Source: Persicobacter diffluens (GTDB lineage: Bacteria; Bacteroidota; Bacteroidia; Cytophagales; Cyclobacteriaceae). From it: a stretch of DNA of 64,000 nucleotides. Shown here piece after piece: positions 19,081 to 28,420 of this stretch. Each line of letters opens with the position of its first letter. The first letter of the stretch is position 1. Position numbers and translations under genes: made by a program. Location: NCBI RefSeq assembly GCF_036244895.1, contig NZ_BQKE01000004.1, positions 310,001 to 374,000 of the forward strand, given 5' to 3'. The notes under the pieces were generated by a model. It was not told the origin of the DNA, ran no database searches, and saw nothing but the letters and a program-made list of their open reading frames with translations.

Positions 19081-22000
19081 ATGCATGTATTTATACAAAG
19101 AGTACGTGGGTGTAAATTTTTTAAGTTGATGGCCATTTTGTGTTTTTTAACCATAACACATCCGTTTTTGGCCGTTTCCCATGCTACCGCTTCTGATTTA
19201 GCATTGACCAGTTTGAATCAGGAGAACCAGGATAAAATAAAAATTAAAGGTAAAGTTGCCGGCAGTGATGACAGCAGCGGTTTGCCTGGAGTGAATGTGG
19301 CCATCAAAGGCACCAGTCGTGGTACGATCACGGACTTTGAGGGAAACTATGATCTAGAAATTGATGAGGCGAATGCCATATTGGTTTTCTCCGCTATTGG
19401 TTACACTTCCGAAGAAGTTGCCGTTGGCGGCCGCACCACGGTTGATGTTGTTTTGCAGCTCAATGTACAGGAGCTGGAAGAAGTGGTGGTGGTTGGTTAC
19501 GGTGTTCAGCGTAAAGCGGATATCACCGGAGCAGTTGCAGTCATGAATGTGGAGGATATGAAGACGCAGTCTGCCAGTGATTTGGGAGAAATGCTGCAGG
19601 GACGTACTCCGGGGGTTCAGGTGAACAGTGATGGACAACCTGGAGCCTTGCCACAGGTACGGATTCGCGGGGTGGGTACTTTTAATAATGCCGATCCCTT
19701 GTATGTGATTGACGGAGTACCGATTAATGGGGTACCCAGGGATTTCAACCCCAATGATATCGAAAGCATGCAGATTCTTAAGGATGCCTCTGCCGGTGCT
19801 ATTTATGGTTCTCGTGCAGCCAACGGGGTAATCATCATTACCACCAAGCAGGGTAAGAAAGAATCCCCCCTTTCATTGGACTATAAAGGATATTATGGCG
19901 TGGATTATGTTTGGCAGCGCATGCCGGTAACCAGTCGCAGAAATTACCAAACGCTGAATAATGAGGCCAGAATTAATTCCGGAAAGGCGCTTGCTCCTGC
20001 GAATAATCCTTTTGACGACGCTTATATTACCGATGTGGATACGGATTGGCAAAATGAAGGATTAAAAAATGGTTCTCGTCAGAACCATAACATTAATCTT
20101 TCGGGTGGTAGTAAATATTCTACGTATAATGTATCTCTGGATTATTTTAGCAGCCAGGGAACCTATGTAGGAAATGGTCCTAATTATGAACGGTATACCG
20201 CACGTGTGAATAATATGACTGAGCGCGGTATCTTAAAAATGGGAACCTCCCTGTTTTATGCAAATTCCAATGAGGATCACCTTTTGGCGACCGATGGTAC
20301 TTTAGCGGGTGGACGTCCACCACTAATCAATGATTTGGTTTTGGCGATTCCAACCATGCGGGTATATGATCCTAATAATTTGGGTGGTTTCGGTGGTACG
20401 CTTCAGGACAGAGAGGATGCGATCTCTTTGAATGGAATCGGAGCCAACAGTTTAATGGAGGGTAAGACCTTTGTGAACAGGGTTTTTGGAAGTTGGTACG
20501 GACAGTTAACTTTTATTGATAAGGAAAAGCATAAATTAAGATATAAGCTTAATACCAGTTATGATAAAGTAATCGCCCGGGACTGGAGATTTACCCCGGA
20601 GTTTAATCTCGGTTATTTCTTCACCAACAATATCGCCAGACTTAATGACGATACGCGGGAATATACTTCCACGCTAGTGGAAAACACATTGACTTACGAT
20701 TTCAAAACCGGTAAGCATTCGGTTAATCTTTTGGCCGGACAGATGTTCCAGTCCTATGAAACAGATAATCGTTATGCCGGAGCCACTGGTTTCAGCATGC
20801 CGTATTACCCTACGCTGTCTAATGGAGAAACCAAAAGTTCTGCCGCCTATCACGACAAGAGTGTGTTGGCCTCTTATCTGGGAAGAGCAAATTATAATTA
20901 CGATGATCGTTATTTGATAACCGCTACTGTGCGTCGTGATGGCTCTTCAAAATTCTCGCCTAAGTATCGCTTCGGGGTGTTCCCATCGGTGGCTTTAGGT
21001 TGGAGATTGACCAATGAAGATTGGTTCCCGGTTTCCAAGGACTTGCTTTCTGACTTAAAATTCAGAGCCAGCTGGGGTCGCCTGGGAAATGAGAATATTG
21101 GAAACTATGCCTATTCGGCTGCCATTAATCCGAATATTGTATATAGTTTTACCGATGCCAATGGTAATGTGGTGCGTACTACTGGTGCCGCACAAACCAG
21201 TGTGGTATACCCTAATTTGAAATGGGAAGAAAAAACAACCTCCAATGTTGGATTTGATTTTGACTTTTTCCACAGTAAAATTTTGTTCTCTGCAGAATAC
21301 TATAACAGTTTAAGTGAAGACATTTTGGTAAATGTACCTATTCCGTTGTCGGTCGGTTCTATCAATGCCAGCCCCATGGTGAATGCCGGTACTTTAAGAA
21401 ACCGCGGTTTGGAATTTCAGGCGACTTATCGTAAGTCCACCGGAGATTTTAACTTCGACCTTACGGCCAACTTCTCTACCAATCACAATAAAGTTATTAA
21501 CCTGGGAACCAATAATGATGAAATCCTGGGAGCAGGATCCATTACCCGTGTGGGACATGAGATTGGGCGCCACTATGGCTATGTTTATGATGGTATTTTT
21601 CAGAGCCAACAAGAAGTGGATGATCACGCCTTCCAATCGGCCGGTACTGCTGCCGGAGATATTCGCTTCCGCGATGTAAGTGGTCCTGATGGTGTACCGG
21701 ATGGTGTCATCGATGAGCACGATCGTGTGGATCTGGGAAGCGCCATGCCGAAGTATAACTATGGCTTAACCTTCTCTGCTTCTTATAAGAATTTTGATTT
21801 TACTATCTTTGCCAATGGGGCGGGAGGTTATCTGATTAATAATTCTCTATATAGAAATTTAATGCATTCCGGTGGCGATAATAACTATCACCTGGACATG
21901 GTAGACCGCTGGACGCCCACCAATACCTCAACCAATATTCCTCGTTTGGTGTGGGAAGATCCTAACCAAAATGGTCGAGATTCTGATCGTCCGGGCTGGT

Positions 22001-22239
22001 TGCAAAATGGTACTTATTTAAGAATTAACACGGTTTCTTTTGGGTATACACTGCCGAAAGATTTGGTAAAGGGAATGCGCCATGCCAGAGTATATGCGAC
22101 AGCACAGAACCTATATACTTTCACCGGTTATGAAGGATATAATCCAGATTTCACTTCCAATGTATGGAGTCCGGGATTTGATGGAGGTTCTTATCCAAAG
22201 CCAAGAACTTTCATGTTAGGTATTGAATTAGGTTTTTAA
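19081..22239 (+). CDS. susC: SusC-like TonB-dependent outer-membrane transporter (arabinan locus)
   Basis: Imports oligosaccharides across the outer membrane with the SusD lid encoded next. The 1052-residue protein has a hydrophobic signal segment (about 15-35), a carboxypeptidase-D-like beta domain (about 55-128) with GLPGVNVAIKGT, the TonB-box-like EEVVVVGYG at 133-141, a plug (about 145-255, with LYVIDGVPI and GSRAANGVIIITTK), and a 22-strand barrel ending in an aromatic residue (IELGF). It is followed after 19 bp by susD. Specificity for arabinan oligosaccharides is inferred from the flanking GH43, GH51 and GH127/146 genes. Confidence 0.93.
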   Translation: MHVFIQRVRGCKFFKLMAILCFLTITHPFLAVSHATASDLALTSLNQENQDKIKIKGKVAGSDDSSGLPGVNVAIKGTSRGTITDFEGNYDLEIDEANAILVFSAIGYTSEEVAVGGRTTVDVVLQLNVQELEEVVVVGYGVQRKADITGAVAVMNVEDMKTQSASDLGEMLQGRTPGVQVNSDGQPGALPQVRIRGVGTFNNADPLYVIDGVPINGVPRDFNPNDIESMQILKDASAGAIYGSRAANGVIIITTKQGKKESPLSLDYKGYYGVDYVWQRMPVTSRRNYQTLNNEARINSGKALAPANNPFDDAYITDVDTDWQNEGLKNGSRQNHNINLSGGSKYSTYNVSLDYFSSQGTYVGNGPNYERYTARVNNMTERGILKMGTSLFYANSNEDHLLATDGTLAGGRPPLINDLVLAIPTMRVYDPNNLGGFGGTLQDREDAISLNGIGANSLMEGKTFVNRVFGSWYGQLTFIDKEKHKLRYKLNTSYDKVIARDWRFTPEFNLGYFFTNNIARLNDDTREYTSTLVENTLTYDFKTGKHSVNLLAGQMFQSYETDNRYAGATGFSMPYYPTLSNGETKSSAAYHDKSVLASYLGRANYNYDDRYLITATVRRDGSSKFSPKYRFGVFPSVALGWRLTNEDWFPVSKDLLSDLKFRASWGRLGNENIGNYAYSAAINPNIVYSFTDANGNVVRTTGAAQTSVVYPNLKWEEKTTSNVGFDFDFFHSKILFSAEYYNSLSEDILVNVPIPLSVGSINASPMVNAGTLRNRGLEFQATYRKSTGDFNFDLTANFSTNHNKVINLGTNNDEILGAGSITRVGHEIGRHYGYVYDGIFQSQQEVDDHAFQSAGTAAGDIRFRDVSGPDGVPDGVIDEHDRVDLGSAMPKYNYGLTFSASYKNFDFTIFANGAGGYLINNSLYRNLMHSGGDNNYHLDMVDRWTPTNTSTNIPRLVWEDPNQNGRDSDRPGWLQNGTYLRINTVSFGYTLPKDLVKGMRHARVYATAQNLYTFTGYEGYNPDFTSNVWSPGFDGGSYPKPRTFMLGIELGF

Positions 22240-22258
22240 TTTTTTTTAATGAAATGAT

Positions 22259-23854
22259 ATGAAAAAGTTAAATATATTTATACTGTTTCTATCAGCAAGT
22301 ATACTTTTTTCCTGCGATCATTTACTGGATCAGGTCAATCCAAACTTACCTACAGTTGATGACCATTGGAATAATGCTGATCAAGCTTTTGCGGGTGCTA
22401 CTGCCTTATATAATGCGCTTATCACTGATGGGGCTTATATGAGAACTTTAGTCGGAGCGGCTGATAGTCGCGGAGATGATTTTAAAGGGGATAGCCCGGA
22501 TGTTCGTATTGTGCAGATTGGAAAATTTATTGCCCAGTCAGATCAGGACATGTTGTCCTGGATCTGGAGAGATATGTACATCCTGAATTTCCGTGCCAAT
22601 CAGGTGTTGACCTATGTAGAAGGAATGTCTGCAGAAGGAGAGCAGCGGATATTGGAGCCAGCACAGAAAAATAGGATTTTGGGGCAGGCTTACTTTATGC
22701 GTGCTTTGGCTTATTTTAATTTGGCTAATAATTTTCAGGTGGTGCCTTTAATCACGGCTTTGCCTCAGACGGAGGCAGATTATTATCCGGAGACAGCGAC
22801 ACAGGATGAGATCTGGGCACAGATTATCAGTGACCTGCAAATGGCGGAATCTCTTTTGCCGCTGGATTATTTAAGCGTCAGCGGACCGGACAACGGACAT
22901 ATTGGACGTGCAACGGCTGGCGCAGCAGCAGGCTTGTTAGGTAAAGTATATGTTTACCGCCAAATGTGGACGGAGGCAAAGGGACAGTTTGAAAAATTCT
23001 TTACCGGCGCCTACAAGGATATCTATGATTTGGCTCCTGAATATGCGCACAATTTTGATGAGGCACATGAAAATAATGTAGAATCACTTTTTGAAGTGCA
23101 GTTTACTACAGTGGGCGGTACCGACCATAACTGGGCAGGAGATCCGAATGCCAACTGGAAGGCGCTTTCAGGTTTAGCGGTGAGCTATGCTATGCCGGAT
23201 CGTGGTTGGTCCGATTATACTCCTACTACTTGGATTCATCAGGAATATAAAAAGGAGCGTACTGCCGATGGAAAGCTTGATCCACGATTAAAAATAACTT
23301 TAGCATCTTATGAAGCTGAAGGAGAAGATGATTGGAACCTGGCCTATGGCAATCCATGGTTTCATGATCAGGATGCCGTTTACTGTAGCAAGTGGACCGG
23401 TAACCGGATAGGTTATTCGGATGACTGGACACTGGATATTTCCGGTGGAATTAATTACCGTGTTTTGCGTTTTGCCGATATCTTATTGCTTTATGCAGAA
23501 ACCCTGAATGAATTGGGACAAACCGCTGACGCCTACCCTTATATTCAACGAGTGAGAACCCGTGCAGGACTTGCTGACCTGGCGACCACCATGCCAGGCT
23601 TAAGTCAGGATCAGATGCGTGAGCAGCTTTATCATGAGCGTGCCTTGGAGTTTGCGATTGAAGGACAGCGTATTTTTGATATTATCCGATGGGGTTGGTT
23701 ATATGATTCCTCCATGTTAGAGGAATTAAAAGCCCGCGATGATGATTTCGAAACCTGGGTACCAGGACGGGAATATCTACCAATTCCTAGAACAGAATTG
23801 GATAATAACCCGAACCTTTCGCCTAATGATGCCAATCGCGCTTCAGGTAATTAA
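22259..23854 (+). CDS. susD: SusD/RagB-like surface glycan-binding lipoprotein (arabinan locus)
   Basis: Surface lipoprotein that caps the SusC barrel and binds glycan. The 531-residue protein has a lipobox (ILFSC, Cys19), the SusD N-terminal helical TPR-like part with ILGQAYFMRALAYFNLANNF near 140, and the C-terminal RagB signature RFADILLLYAETLNELG and ERALEFAIEGQRIFDIIRWG. It is directly downstream of susC (19 bp) and ends 14 bp before a strong hairpin at 23869, which may mark the end of the susCD messenger. Confidence 0.93.
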   Translation: MKKLNIFILFLSASILFSCDHLLDQVNPNLPTVDDHWNNADQAFAGATALYNALITDGAYMRTLVGAADSRGDDFKGDSPDVRIVQIGKFIAQSDQDMLSWIWRDMYILNFRANQVLTYVEGMSAEGEQRILEPAQKNRILGQAYFMRALAYFNLANNFQVVPLITALPQTEADYYPETATQDEIWAQIISDLQMAESLLPLDYLSVSGPDNGHIGRATAGAAAGLLGKVYVYRQMWTEAKGQFEKFFTGAYKDIYDLAPEYAHNFDEAHENNVESLFEVQFTTVGGTDHNWAGDPNANWKALSGLAVSYAMPDRGWSDYTPTTWIHQEYKKERTADGKLDPRLKITLASYEAEGEDDWNLAYGNPWFHDQDAVYCSKWTGNRIGYSDDWTLDISGGINYRVLRFADILLLYAETLNELGQTADAYPYIQRVRTRAGLADLATTMPGLSQDQMREQLYHERALEFAIEGQRIFDIIRWGWLYDSSMLEELKARDDDFETWVPGREYLPIPRTELDNNPNLSPNDANRASGN

Positions 23855-23868
23855 TAAGATCCAATACT

Positions 23869-23896
23869 ATCCGGGTGGCATTTAGCCCACCCGGAT
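23869..23896 (+). terminator. Hairpin terminator or attenuator after susD
   Basis: Perfect 10-bp stem ATCCGGGTGG/CCACCCGGAT with an 8-nt loop, followed within a few bases by a six-T run (TAAATGATTTTTTCC). It lies 14 bp after the susD stop and 15 bp before the preferred GH43 start at 23912, so read-through must be regulated or partial. Confidence 0.75.
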
Positions 23897-23911
23897 TAAA
23901 TGATTTTTTCC

Positions 23912-25414
23912 ATGAAAAAGACTTTTTTACTTTCATATATCGCATTCATATTCAGTGCGTTTTTGGTATCTTCCTGTATTCAAACCTTTGATGAGGTCTT
24001 TACGGAGACCGAATATCCGGAGGAGGAAGAAGAGGAGAGCCCTCAGGGACCTACAGATTTGGATAACATCTCCGATACTTATGCGGATATTGCAGCTTAT
24101 GAAAATTCCCACCTGTGGGGGCCTTATAATTTGCATGATCCATCAGTAATTGATACAGGTGATGGTTGGTACTATTGCTATAGCACTGATGTGGCCTATG
24201 GGCAGACCCTTCGGGCGGGTATTATGGTGCGTAGATCCCGTGATTTGGTAGATTGGGAATACGTGGGTTGGGCCCTGGATGGTTTACCAGCTGAGGCCGT
24301 GAGCTATATTGAAGGACAGGGTGCTAATCCTAATGACGGTATTTGGGCACCTTATATCATGAAGGTGGGGAGTCAGTACCGCCTTTATTATTCATTAGCC
24401 TCAGATGGTTTTAGAATTAGTACCATTGGTTTATTGACTTCAAATTCTCCGGAAGGGCCTTGGACGGAAGCAGGCCTGGCAGTTAGTTCTGTTGAAAATG
24501 GTCCCGGCACCAATGCCATTGATCCCACAGTAGTCGTGACGCCTTCAGGGGAACATTATATGTATTACGGCTCGGCCTGGGACGGATTATTCATCGTTCA
24601 GTTAGATCCAGCAACTGGTTTGGCCATGAGTCCTGGCGATAGAGGTACACTGATCGTTAAACGAGGAATGACTAATGGTATCTATAATGGTAACTTGGAA
24701 GGTCCGGAGATTATTTATAATGAAGAGGAGCAGAAATATTATTTATTCGTAGCATGGGATTGGATTGATACCAAATACAATGTACGTGTGTATCGTTCAG
24801 ATGCTCCAACAGGTCCTTTTTTGGATTGGAATGGAGTGGATGCGGCAAATCCAAATGATGATTATCCGCCGATGCTGATGGGCCCTTATGCTTTTGGTGA
24901 TCATTATGGATATCAGGGCGTATCTCACCCCTCTGTTTTCAAGGCTACAGATGGTCATTATTATATCATGACGCAGGCGCGTCCGGCAATTGATCGGTTT
25001 TTCATGAATATGCACCTGCGCAGGTTGTTCTGGTCAGAGAATGGTTGGCCCATGATTTCTCCGGAGCGCTACGCCAATGTGGAACAAACGCCTATTACGG
25101 CTGATGAATTGATTGGTACCTATGATCAGGTATTGCATGTTTATGAAACCGTTCCGGGCTATGCCGACGAACAGGCCAATCCAAATATCTACTATTCCTT
25201 TGAAACGGTGCTTCATGCTGATGGTACCATTAACGGAGATCCTAACAATACCTGGACCTATGATGCGCCCAATTTAGAGTTAGTGTGGGGAGGAGAATTT
25301 GTTGATTCTTTCATCGTGTCCAGAGAGAGAGACTGGGAAAATAAAGTAGCCTCTACTATTGTAATGACCGGATTCAACGGTGGTGGATTGGCAATTTGGT
25401 TGAAAAAGAAATAA
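23912..25414 (+). CDS. GH43 family arabinanase/arabinofuranosidase, lipoprotein
   Basis: Second GH43 of the locus, likely an endo-arabinanase or arabinofuranosidase on the cell surface. I prefer the ATG at 23912 (500 residues) over 23900: it gives a normal signal peptide with lipobox VSSC (Cys22), and 23900 falls directly behind the hairpin. A Glu-rich spacer follows the lipidated Cys (about 33-43), typical of surface-exposed Bacteroidota lipoproteins. Propeller residues: Asp76 in LHDPS, Asp204 in NAIDPT, Glu263 in LEGPE. A C-terminal GH43_C-like beta domain ends in GGGLAIWLKKK. It resembles the GH43 at 734 throughout. Repeat copy C follows. Confidence 0.88.
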   Translation: MKKTFLLSYIAFIFSAFLVSSCIQTFDEVFTETEYPEEEEEESPQGPTDLDNISDTYADIAAYENSHLWGPYNLHDPSVIDTGDGWYYCYSTDVAYGQTLRAGIMVRRSRDLVDWEYVGWALDGLPAEAVSYIEGQGANPNDGIWAPYIMKVGSQYRLYYSLASDGFRISTIGLLTSNSPEGPWTEAGLAVSSVENGPGTNAIDPTVVVTPSGEHYMYYGSAWDGLFIVQLDPATGLAMSPGDRGTLIVKRGMTNGIYNGNLEGPEIIYNEEEQKYYLFVAWDWIDTKYNVRVYRSDAPTGPFLDWNGVDAANPNDDYPPMLMGPYAFGDHYGYQGVSHPSVFKATDGHYYIMTQARPAIDRFFMNMHLRRLFWSENGWPMISPERYANVEQTPITADELIGTYDQVLHVYETVPGYADEQANPNIYYSFETVLHADGTINGDPNNTWTYDAPNLELVWGGEFVDSFIVSRERDWENKVASTIVMTGFNGGGLAIWLKKK

Positions 25415-25742
25415 TACACAGAGCAAATAAATATTTGGTATAGAGTGTGTTGAGGCTAAAATTCGTGACAAAAATTTGATTCTTGTAGAAGCGATAGCCG
25501 ATTAAATTGAGAGAATAGCCTCCCTATTGTTGAGAATTATCTAGAATCGCTTCCATTTACCTAATTTGCAGTCGGAGGCAGCGCGCTTCAAAACACGCTA
25601 AAGAAATAGAGGTGAATGATCCTCTATTTCTTTCTTTCATTGACTGATATTCGCTTTGCATGTTTTGCCAGTGAAGGTAGGTCATTTCCATGTCTTCGGT
25701 CGATTATTATTCCATTCTTTATAATTATTAAACTGCTTACAA
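25415..25742. other. Intergenic region containing palindromic repeat copy C
   Basis: No gene. Half of the gap is the family 1 repeat (25442-25600). The remaining ~140 bp ahead of the GH51 gene is AT-rich and without a convincing promoter or terminator. Confidence 0.5.
25442..25600 (-). repeat. Dispersed palindromic repeat family 1, copy C
   Basis: Reverse-orientation copy, recognised by AGAGTGTGTTGAGGC at one end, AGAAGCGATAGCCGATTA and GAGAGAATAGCC in the centre, AATCGCTTCC after it, and AAAACACGCT at the other end. It sits inside the arabinan locus between GH43 and GH51, both on the plus strand, so it would be transcribed as part of the messenger. Confidence 0.75.
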
Positions 25743-27737
25743 ATGAAAAGAAATATATCTTGGGTGGTGTTGTTGGTTATGTTGGCTTTCTCTTCAAACC
25801 TTCAGGCACAAAGTGGTGAACAATTTCAGTTGAAAAATCTGAAATCTGCCATTGATATCCAGCCTACCATGTGGGGCATCTTTTTTGAAGATATCAATTT
25901 TGCTGCTGATGGTGGCTTGTATGCCGAAATGGTGAAGAACCGAAGTTTCGAGTTTGATACGCCGATGATGTCCTGGCAGGAAGCCAATGAGGAAAGTAAT
26001 CCTTCTGAATTAGTGATTATTAATTTAGAGGACCTTAAACCTGAAAATCCGCGTTTCGCCAGATTGAAATTAAAAGGAAACTATACTTTGCTCAATGAAG
26101 GTTTTCGTGGAATGGGGGTAAAGAATGGGGATTTGTATAATTTTTCCATTCAAACGAAATTACAAAAAGGAGCAGCGCCGATGCGCATGAAAATCGCATT
26201 GGTCAATGCTGCCAATGAGGAAATTGGAGCAGCCGAATTGATGGTGGAAAATACTGCCTGGAGCACGATGAAGGCTTCTTTTACGGCCAAAGCAACAGAA
26301 GAAAAAGCCAAATTGCGTCTTACTTTTGAAGGGGAGGGGGAATTGGATATGGACATGATTTCGCTCTTTCCTCAGGATACCTGGAAGCAGCGTCCTGGTG
26401 GATTACGTAAAGATATCGTAGAAAAACTGGAGGCTTTACAACCCGGCTTCCTTCGTTTTCCTGGTGGTTGTATAGTGGAAGGCCGCGTATTGGCGGAACG
26501 TTATCAGTGGAAAAAAACCGTAGGTGCCATTGATCAGCGCACTGGATTGGTTAATCGTTGGAATACAGAATTTGACCATCGACTTACGCCGGATTATTTC
26601 CAGACATTTGGTTTAGGTTTTTATGAATATTTCCTTTTGTCGGAAGATTTGGGGGCTGAGGCATTGCCTATTTTAAGTTGTGGTATTGCTTGCCAGTTTA
26701 ATACTGGAGAATTAGTGCCAATGGATCATTTAGATCCTTATGTGCAGGATGCTTTGGACCTGATTGAATTTGCCAATGGTGCCACTACTACGGCCTGGGG
26801 TAAGCTTAGAGCTGATATGGGGCATCCTGAGCCATTTAATTTGAAGTATATCGGTGTGGGTAATGAGCAGTGGGGACCACAGTATATTGAGCGTTATATT
26901 GTTTTTGAAAAAGCGATTAAGGCAAAATATCCGGATATGATTATTGTCTCAGGAACGGGTCCATTCCCTGATGGTGAGGATTTCGATTATGCTGCTAAGG
27001 AATTGAAGAAATTAAATGCTGAATTAGTGGATGAACACTACTATAACACCCCGGAGTGGTTTTTAAGTAATGCTAATCGATATGATGCTTATGACCGAAA
27101 TGGACCGAAGATTTTTGCGGGAGAGTATGCTGCTCAAAGTGTGGCCATTGCGAGTCCGGACAATAAAAACAACTGGCAATGTGCTTTATCCGAGGCCGCT
27201 TTTATGACCGGTCTTGAGCGTAATGCGGATATCGTACACATGACCTCCTATGCACCGCTTTTAGCACATGCAGAAGCATGGCAATGGACGCCTGACATGA
27301 TTTGGTTCAATAATCTGGAGTCTTATGCTACTCCTAATTATTATGTGCAGCAATTGTTTTCCAATCATGCTGGTAATAAAGTGTTGGATTTGAAGTATGG
27401 TAAACAGCCAGCCACTGGTGCAGATCAATTATACGCTTCTGCGGTTTTGGATGAGGCCAATAATCAGTTGATTTTGAAGGTGGTAAATGCTTCTGATAAG
27501 GATCAGGATAAACTCATCAAGTTGGGTTCAGATATTAAAATTAATACAAAAGCTGAGCAAATTATTTTGCAGAGCAAAGATTTGAAAGCGGAGAATGGTT
27601 TTAGCGCTCCGGAGCATATAGCGCCACAGCATAAAACGATTGAGGCTTCCAGCAAGAAAATGACCTTGCATTTGCCCGCACAATCTTTATCGATCTTCAA
27701 ATTGGATTTGCAGTCCGTTAATGTACAAAGCCGTTAG
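25743..27737 (+). CDS. GH51 alpha-L-arabinofuranosidase
   Basis: Releases terminal alpha-L-arabinofuranose from arabinan and arabino-oligosaccharides. The 664-residue protein has a type I signal peptide (NLQAQSG, cleavage near residue 23), so it is probably periplasmic. It includes an N-terminal CBM4-like beta-sandwich region (about 90-210), the (beta/alpha)8 barrel with LRFPGGCIVEG near 240 and a C-terminal beta domain. Acid/base Glu375 is in GVGNEQWG; the likely nucleophile is Glu461 in FAGEYAAQ. This larger GH51 form is usual in Bacteroidota. It works on oligosaccharides imported by the SusCD pair and delivers L-arabinose for AraA. Confidence 0.94.
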   Translation: MKRNISWVVLLVMLAFSSNLQAQSGEQFQLKNLKSAIDIQPTMWGIFFEDINFAADGGLYAEMVKNRSFEFDTPMMSWQEANEESNPSELVIINLEDLKPENPRFARLKLKGNYTLLNEGFRGMGVKNGDLYNFSIQTKLQKGAAPMRMKIALVNAANEEIGAAELMVENTAWSTMKASFTAKATEEKAKLRLTFEGEGELDMDMISLFPQDTWKQRPGGLRKDIVEKLEALQPGFLRFPGGCIVEGRVLAERYQWKKTVGAIDQRTGLVNRWNTEFDHRLTPDYFQTFGLGFYEYFLLSEDLGAEALPILSCGIACQFNTGELVPMDHLDPYVQDALDLIEFANGATTTAWGKLRADMGHPEPFNLKYIGVGNEQWGPQYIERYIVFEKAIKAKYPDMIIVSGTGPFPDGEDFDYAAKELKKLNAELVDEHYYNTPEWFLSNANRYDAYDRNGPKIFAGEYAAQSVAIASPDNKNNWQCALSEAAFMTGLERNADIVHMTSYAPLLAHAEAWQWTPDMIWFNNLESYATPNYYVQQLFSNHAGNKVLDLKYGKQPATGADQLYASAVLDEANNQLILKVVNASDKDQDKLIKLGSDIKINTKAEQIILQSKDLKAENGFSAPEHIAPQHKTIEASSKKMTLHLPAQSLSIFKLDLQSVNVQSR

Positions 27738-27786
27738 GTTTTGCATAAACGCAAAATTGTTTTATAGGAATTCATTTCCATTTTTC

Positions 27787-27837
27787 ATGCTTTTCCCATC
27801 GTTTAACTACTATAAAGTGTAACGATGGGAAAGCATT
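27787..27837. repeat. Long inverted repeat (16-bp arms)
   Basis: ATGCTTTTCCCATCGTT and AACGATGGGAAAGCAT pair over 16 bp with one bulged T around an 18-nt loop. No T-run follows on the plus strand, so it is not a standard terminator in that direction. It may protect the 3' end of the GH51 messenger or be a remnant of an inserted element. Confidence 0.6.
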
Positions 27838-28093
27838 AACCTGATACTTACCACGCGCAAAGAGCTGACATTTAAATAGTAAGTTTTTTGTAATGGGAGA
27901 TGAGGTATAAATGGGAGGGCAAATTGCCGATTAAGTTAATCAGATCAAATAAATAATGGGGTGGGAGAGGGAAGTTTAATTTACATTAAAGTGAATATTT
28001 AAAAGATTAACTGATTCGGCATTATCTAGCGATTTTGCGACTTAGTATGCAATTGAAGTTTCTTCATTTATTATATGCTAATTACTAAAAGTG

Positions 28094-28122
28094 GCCACTG
28101 CAATTTGTCAGTGGCTTTTTTT
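28094..28122 (+). terminator. Intrinsic terminator
   Basis: GCCACTG/CAGTGGC stem with an 8-nt loop followed by seven T. It ends whatever is transcribed between the GH51 gene and the next GH43. Confidence 0.85.
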
Positions 28123-28420
28123 GTTTTCGATAGTAGCCTTGTTAGATATTTTATCGGGGCTGTGTGCAGGAAGGGAGTAGAATAGTGGATTATTTTTTTG
28201 ACCAGTGGCGGGGCAGAGGGAGTAGGAAGTTGAGCAATAGATTTGCTTGGTCAATTTTATAATAAAAATCCGAAAATGGCTGAGGAGATTATGATCATTT
28301 TTTTGCGCGGGAGTGGCCCTTTGTGTTTGGCAAAGGGTTTGACAGGCTGCTTCCTGTTTTAGTTTTTTCTGAGGCTCAATAGCCTCTATTTATATTATTT
28401 TTCATTTAAATTTTAACCAC

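Larger units (their letters stand above)
27738..28420. other. 684-bp intergenic region with inverted repeat, distal terminator and possible small RNA
   Basis: No reading frame of note. Contents in order: a short TTTTGC/GCAAAA hairpin directly after the GH51 stop (27739-27757), a long inverted repeat (27787-27837), about 250 bp without structure I can name, an intrinsic terminator (28094-28122), and one GTGGATTATT motif at 28185-28194 identical to an arm of the operator-like repeat at 600. The terminator lies ~350 bp beyond the GH51 stop, so either the 3' UTR is very long or a small RNA ends there. Confidence 0.45.
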
